This document shows positions 21,301 to 22,727 of a stretch of 22,727 bases of DNA, piece after piece. The DNA is from Bacillota bacterium (GTDB lineage: Bacteria > Bacillota > Clostridia > Christensenellales > SZUA-584): assembly GCA_023396555.1 (NCBI GenBank), contig JAEWWC010000243.1, positions 1-22,727 on the forward strand, written 5' to 3'. Position 1 is the stretch's first letter. Each line of letters begins with the position of its first letter. The position numbers were made by a program, and so were the translations under genes. The notes beneath the pieces were generated by a model, which had not been told where the DNA came from, did no database searches, and saw only the letters and a list, made by a program, of their open reading frames with translations.

Positions 21301-22654
21301 AAAGGACGCCGTGGTGCAAAAGGCGGTGCAGAAGAAGGATGCCGCCTTCCAGAAAAAGGATGCCGTGGTGCAAAAAGCGGTGGCGTACAAAAAGGTCGTA
21401 TTCGAGAAGTTCATGAAGAAGGACTACACGATACTGTCGCCGCAGATGTCGCCCATCCACTTCGACTTCCTGCGCGCCGCGTTCGAAGCCTCGGGTTACC
21501 GCTTCGAGCTGTTGCCGTCGGTGGACAACGCCGCGGTGGAAGAGGGCTTAAAATACGTCAACAACGACGCGTGCTACCCGTCGATACTCGTCACCGGCCA
21601 GCTAATCGAAGCGGTCAAGTCGGGCCGATACGATACCAACAAGCTCGCGTGCATCATCTCGCAGACGGGCGGCGGCTGCCGCGCGTCCAACTACATCGGC
21701 TTTATACGCAAGGCGCTCACCGATGCGGGCTTCCCGCACATCCCCGTCATCTCGCTCAGCGCGGCGGGGTTGGAGAAGCACCCCGGCCTCAAGATCACGC
21801 TGCGGATGCTGCGGCGCGCGATGCGCGGAATGGTCTACGGCGATCTCCTCAATCGTCTGGCTCTGGCCACGCGGCCCTATGAGGCGGAGCCGGGCGCAAC
21901 CGACGCCGCGCTTCAAAAGTGGAGCGCAATTGCGCTGGATAACGTGCGCCATCTGAGCTTGAAGCGTTTCAAGCGCAATATTCAGGATATCGTGGACGCG
22001 TTCGAATCCATTCCTGTAAAGGATGTCAAAAAGCCGGTGATCGGCGTGGTGGGTGAGATACTCGTCAAATACCATCCCACCGCCAACAACCAGATCGTCA
22101 AGGTGCTGGAGGATGAGGGTGCCGAGGTGAAGGTGCCAGATCTGATCGATTTCCTGCTGTACTGCGCGTACAACACCAACTTTAAGTATGAGAAGCTGGG
22201 CAAATCTAGGCTGGCCGCGTATGTCGGCAACTTCGCCATCGCGGTGATCGAGGGCTACCGCAAGCAGATGCGCCGGGTACTCCAACACAGCAGGCGCTTC
22301 TCACCGCCGTCGTATATATCCGAAAAGGCCAAAGCCGCATCCGAGTTCCTGTCCATCGGCAACCAGACGGGGGAAGGCTGGTTTTTGACAGGCGAAATGG
22401 CCGAGCTGTTGCATGAGGGCGCGGACGGCATCGTGTGTGTGCAGCCGTTTGCGTGCCTGCCCAACCATATCGTCGGCAAGGGTGTGATTCAGCCGATACG
22501 CGCCAAGTACCCGGACGCCAACATCGTCGCCATCGACTACGACCCCGGTGCCAGCGAGGTTAATCAGCTTAACCGCATCAAGCTGATGCTCTCACTCGCA
22601 CACGAAAAGATCGTCAAGTCGGCGCAGAACGAAAAAAACCTCTCAAATTTTTGA
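18323..22654 (+). CDS. Giant 2-hydroxyacyl-CoA dehydratase activase fusion (two activase units plus dehydratase-like units)
   Basis: This is a 1443-residue protein. Unit one (about 8-260) is an ASKHA activase like HgdC: LDVGSTTVK at 10, GGEDAKI, Cys 125 in NGTCAGGTG and Cys 164 in ARCGVFAKSD. In HgdC the equivalent Cys pair carries the [4Fe-4S] cluster shared by the dimer. Unit two (about 319-580) repeats the fold: GIDAGSTTTK at 321, DIGGQDMK, Cys 443/447 in NEACSSGCGSF and Cys 482 in SRCTVF. A four-Cys site follows (604, 607, 611, 630). Then come two dehydratase-type regions, about 650-985 (with GGRPYHIDPEINHG and NSFGCGLDAVVTDQ) and 1030-1430 (NNDACYPSI, TGGGCRASNY, FACLPNHIVGKGV). Such fusions occur in anaerobes; the substrate is unknown. 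GGAG lies 8 bases before the ATG at 18323. Confidence 0.93.
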   Translation: MSFSIRRMGLDVGSTTVKCVVLEDKKVLFSYYKRHFSDIAGAVTALLADAHAALGNIEAHVCVTGSGGLSVGKWLGLPFVQEVIAASSAVRAFLPDTDVAIELGGEDAKITYFTGSTEQRMNGTCAGGTGAFIDQMASLLETDASGLNELASQASHIYDIAARCGVFAKSDIQPLINEGAAREDIAASVFQAVVNQTISGLACGRPIRGKVAFLGGPLHFLPALKARFIKTLGMRDEDIMDTKYAMMFVAAGAAMMATGDPVHLDGLIARTQLRQDMDSASVYLPPLFADEEDYAAFTQRHMQADVPQQPIEAASGACFLGIDAGSTTTKAVLLNAEGHIIYTHYGANKGRPLDMVRGILSEIYERLPQGAYIAYAGSTGYGENLVKAAFQLDTSEVETVAHYTAARFFRPDVDFILDIGGQDMKCMRIRDGVIDEVMLNEACSSGCGSFLETFAASLECDIRDFARQALFAPQPVDLGSRCTVFMNSKVRQAQKEGAVLGGISAGLSYSVIKNALYKVIKLKTPEDLGKSVVVQGGTFLNDAVLRALELFTGREVVRPVIAGLMGAYGAALLAKERCPESAVSAILSREALDAMQIRQTGARCGKCENNCRLTVSHFGDGRRFVSGNRCERGGSNAEKHSDLPDMYDYTCKRLFSYQPLENAPRGDIGIPRVLGIYENYPFWHTFFTQLGYRVVLSPRSSRSVYTAGIESIPSESLCYPAKLAHGAVRLLIDSGVKTIFFPCVPYEQQEQKRAANNYNCPIVTSYPENIKNNMPEIKENGVDFLMPFLPMDNLKALSRRLTEEFSHIPTRDVHRAARLAWQEKAAYQNDIRRQGEKILAKVRRGELQAVILGGRPYHIDPEINHGISSIITSLGYAVLTEQSVAHLGEYRPLRVLDQWMFHTRIYSAAHLAGRTEGLELVQLNSFGCGLDAVVTDQTQEILKAYGKIYTLIKIDEISNTGAIRIRLRSLAAAVSERKKRRVLDDLKEAVLQKKDAVVQKAVQKKDAAFQKKDAVVQKAVAYKKVVFEKFMKKDYTILSPQMSPIHFDFLRAAFEASGYRFELLPSVDNAAVEEGLKYVNNDACYPSILVTGQLIEAVKSGRYDTNKLACIISQTGGGCRASNYIGFIRKALTDAGFPHIPVISLSAAGLEKHPGLKITLRMLRRAMRGMVYGDLLNRLALATRPYEAEPGATDAALQKWSAIALDNVRHLSLKRFKRNIQDIVDAFESIPVKDVKKPVIGVVGEILVKYHPTANNQIVKVLEDEGAEVKVPDLIDFLLYCAYNTNFKYEKLGKSRLAAYVGNFAIAVIEGYRKQMRRVLQHSRRFSPPSYISEKAKAASEFLSIGNQTGEGWFLTGEMAELLHEGADGIVCVQPFACLPNHIVGKGVIQPIRAKYPDANIVAIDYDPGASEVNQLNRIKLMLSLAHEKIVKSAQNEKNLSNF
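21296..21382 (+). repeat. Near-identical 33-bp repeats in the fusion gene linker
   Basis: Two copies of a 33-bp unit (21296-21328 and 21350-21382), 31 of 33 bases alike, encode QKKDAVVQKAV. They flank a shorter partial unit (QKKDAAF). They form a Lys-rich, probably helical spacer at residues 992-1020 between the two dehydratase-like regions, and look like a recent internal expansion. Confidence 0.9.
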
Positions 22655-22664
22655 AGGGGGTTAA

Positions 22665-22702
22665 AACGTTTTCCTTGGAGGCTCAGCCTCCAAACCAACG
22701 TT
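22665..22702. repeat. Hairpin-forming repeat-like element after the fusion gene
   Basis: TTGGAGGC-TCA-GCCTCCAA (22675-22693) is a perfect 8-bp hairpin flanked on both sides by AACGTT (22665-22670 and 22697-22702). There is no T-run after it, so it is not a standard terminator. A second small inverted repeat, GGGC-GT-GCCC, follows at 22708-22717. It may be a dispersed palindromic repeat; copies elsewhere cannot be seen from here. Confidence 0.45.
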
Positions 22703-22727
22703 CATAGGGCGTGCCCCTTGAGAATCC

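Overview
The window looks like a chromosomal stretch from an anaerobic, low-complexity-wall Gram-positive (Firmicutes, probably Clostridia). The supporting signs are a tetrahydrofolate riboswitch, an ECF-type vitamin transporter, a DUF2508 protein, an LCP wall-polymer ligase, MreC/MreD, strong Shine-Dalgarno sequences, consensus sigma-A promoters, and a giant 2-hydroxyacyl-CoA dehydratase activase fusion of the type found in strict anaerobes. Coding DNA is fairly GC-rich and the control regions are AT-rich. No tRNA, rRNA, CRISPR array, transposase or phage gene was seen, so this is ordinary chromosome with some interesting control elements.

Layout. Positions 1-875: the end of an unrecognised gene and a small DUF2508 gene, closed by two back-to-back terminators. 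Positions 884-1658 (minus): folT behind a consensus promoter, a well-formed THF riboswitch and a hairpin that can hide the folT ribosome binding site. Positions 1728-6064 (minus): an operon of a lipoprotein, permease and ATPase of the TrpXYZ type (ABC_sub_bind family) followed by folC. It starts from a perfect TTGACA-N17-TATAAT promoter and has an attenuator leader carrying about nine evenly spaced (G/U/C)AG triplets, which resembles a TRAP binding site. Positions 6174-12107 (plus): a response regulator, an intramembrane-type sensor kinase, an alpha/beta hydrolase, and an ABC ATPase with a large FtsX-type permease, i.e. an antimicrobial-peptide or envelope-stress type module. Nearly identical TGACAA-N4-GTCAT palindromes precede both the regulator and the transporter genes. 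Positions 12145-15600 (plus): mreC, mreD and an LCP protein, all cell-wall functions. Positions 15747-16979: a two-lobed GNAT-like protein. Positions 16999-17775 (minus): a divergent DapB-like reductase. Positions 17776-18322: an AT-rich intergenic region. Positions 18323-22654: a 1443-residue activase/dehydratase fusion. Positions 22665-22702: a hairpin repeat at the window edge.

How the parts fit. The left third links folate uptake (folT), folate polyglutamylation (folC) and a predicted aromatic amino acid transporter. Folate and tryptophan share chorismate as precursor, and in Bacillus TRAP regulation joins the two pathways, so the TRAP-like leader is the most interesting item here. The middle third is an envelope sensing and defence unit beside cell-shape and wall-assembly genes. 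All functional calls rest on reading motifs by eye; no database search was run.
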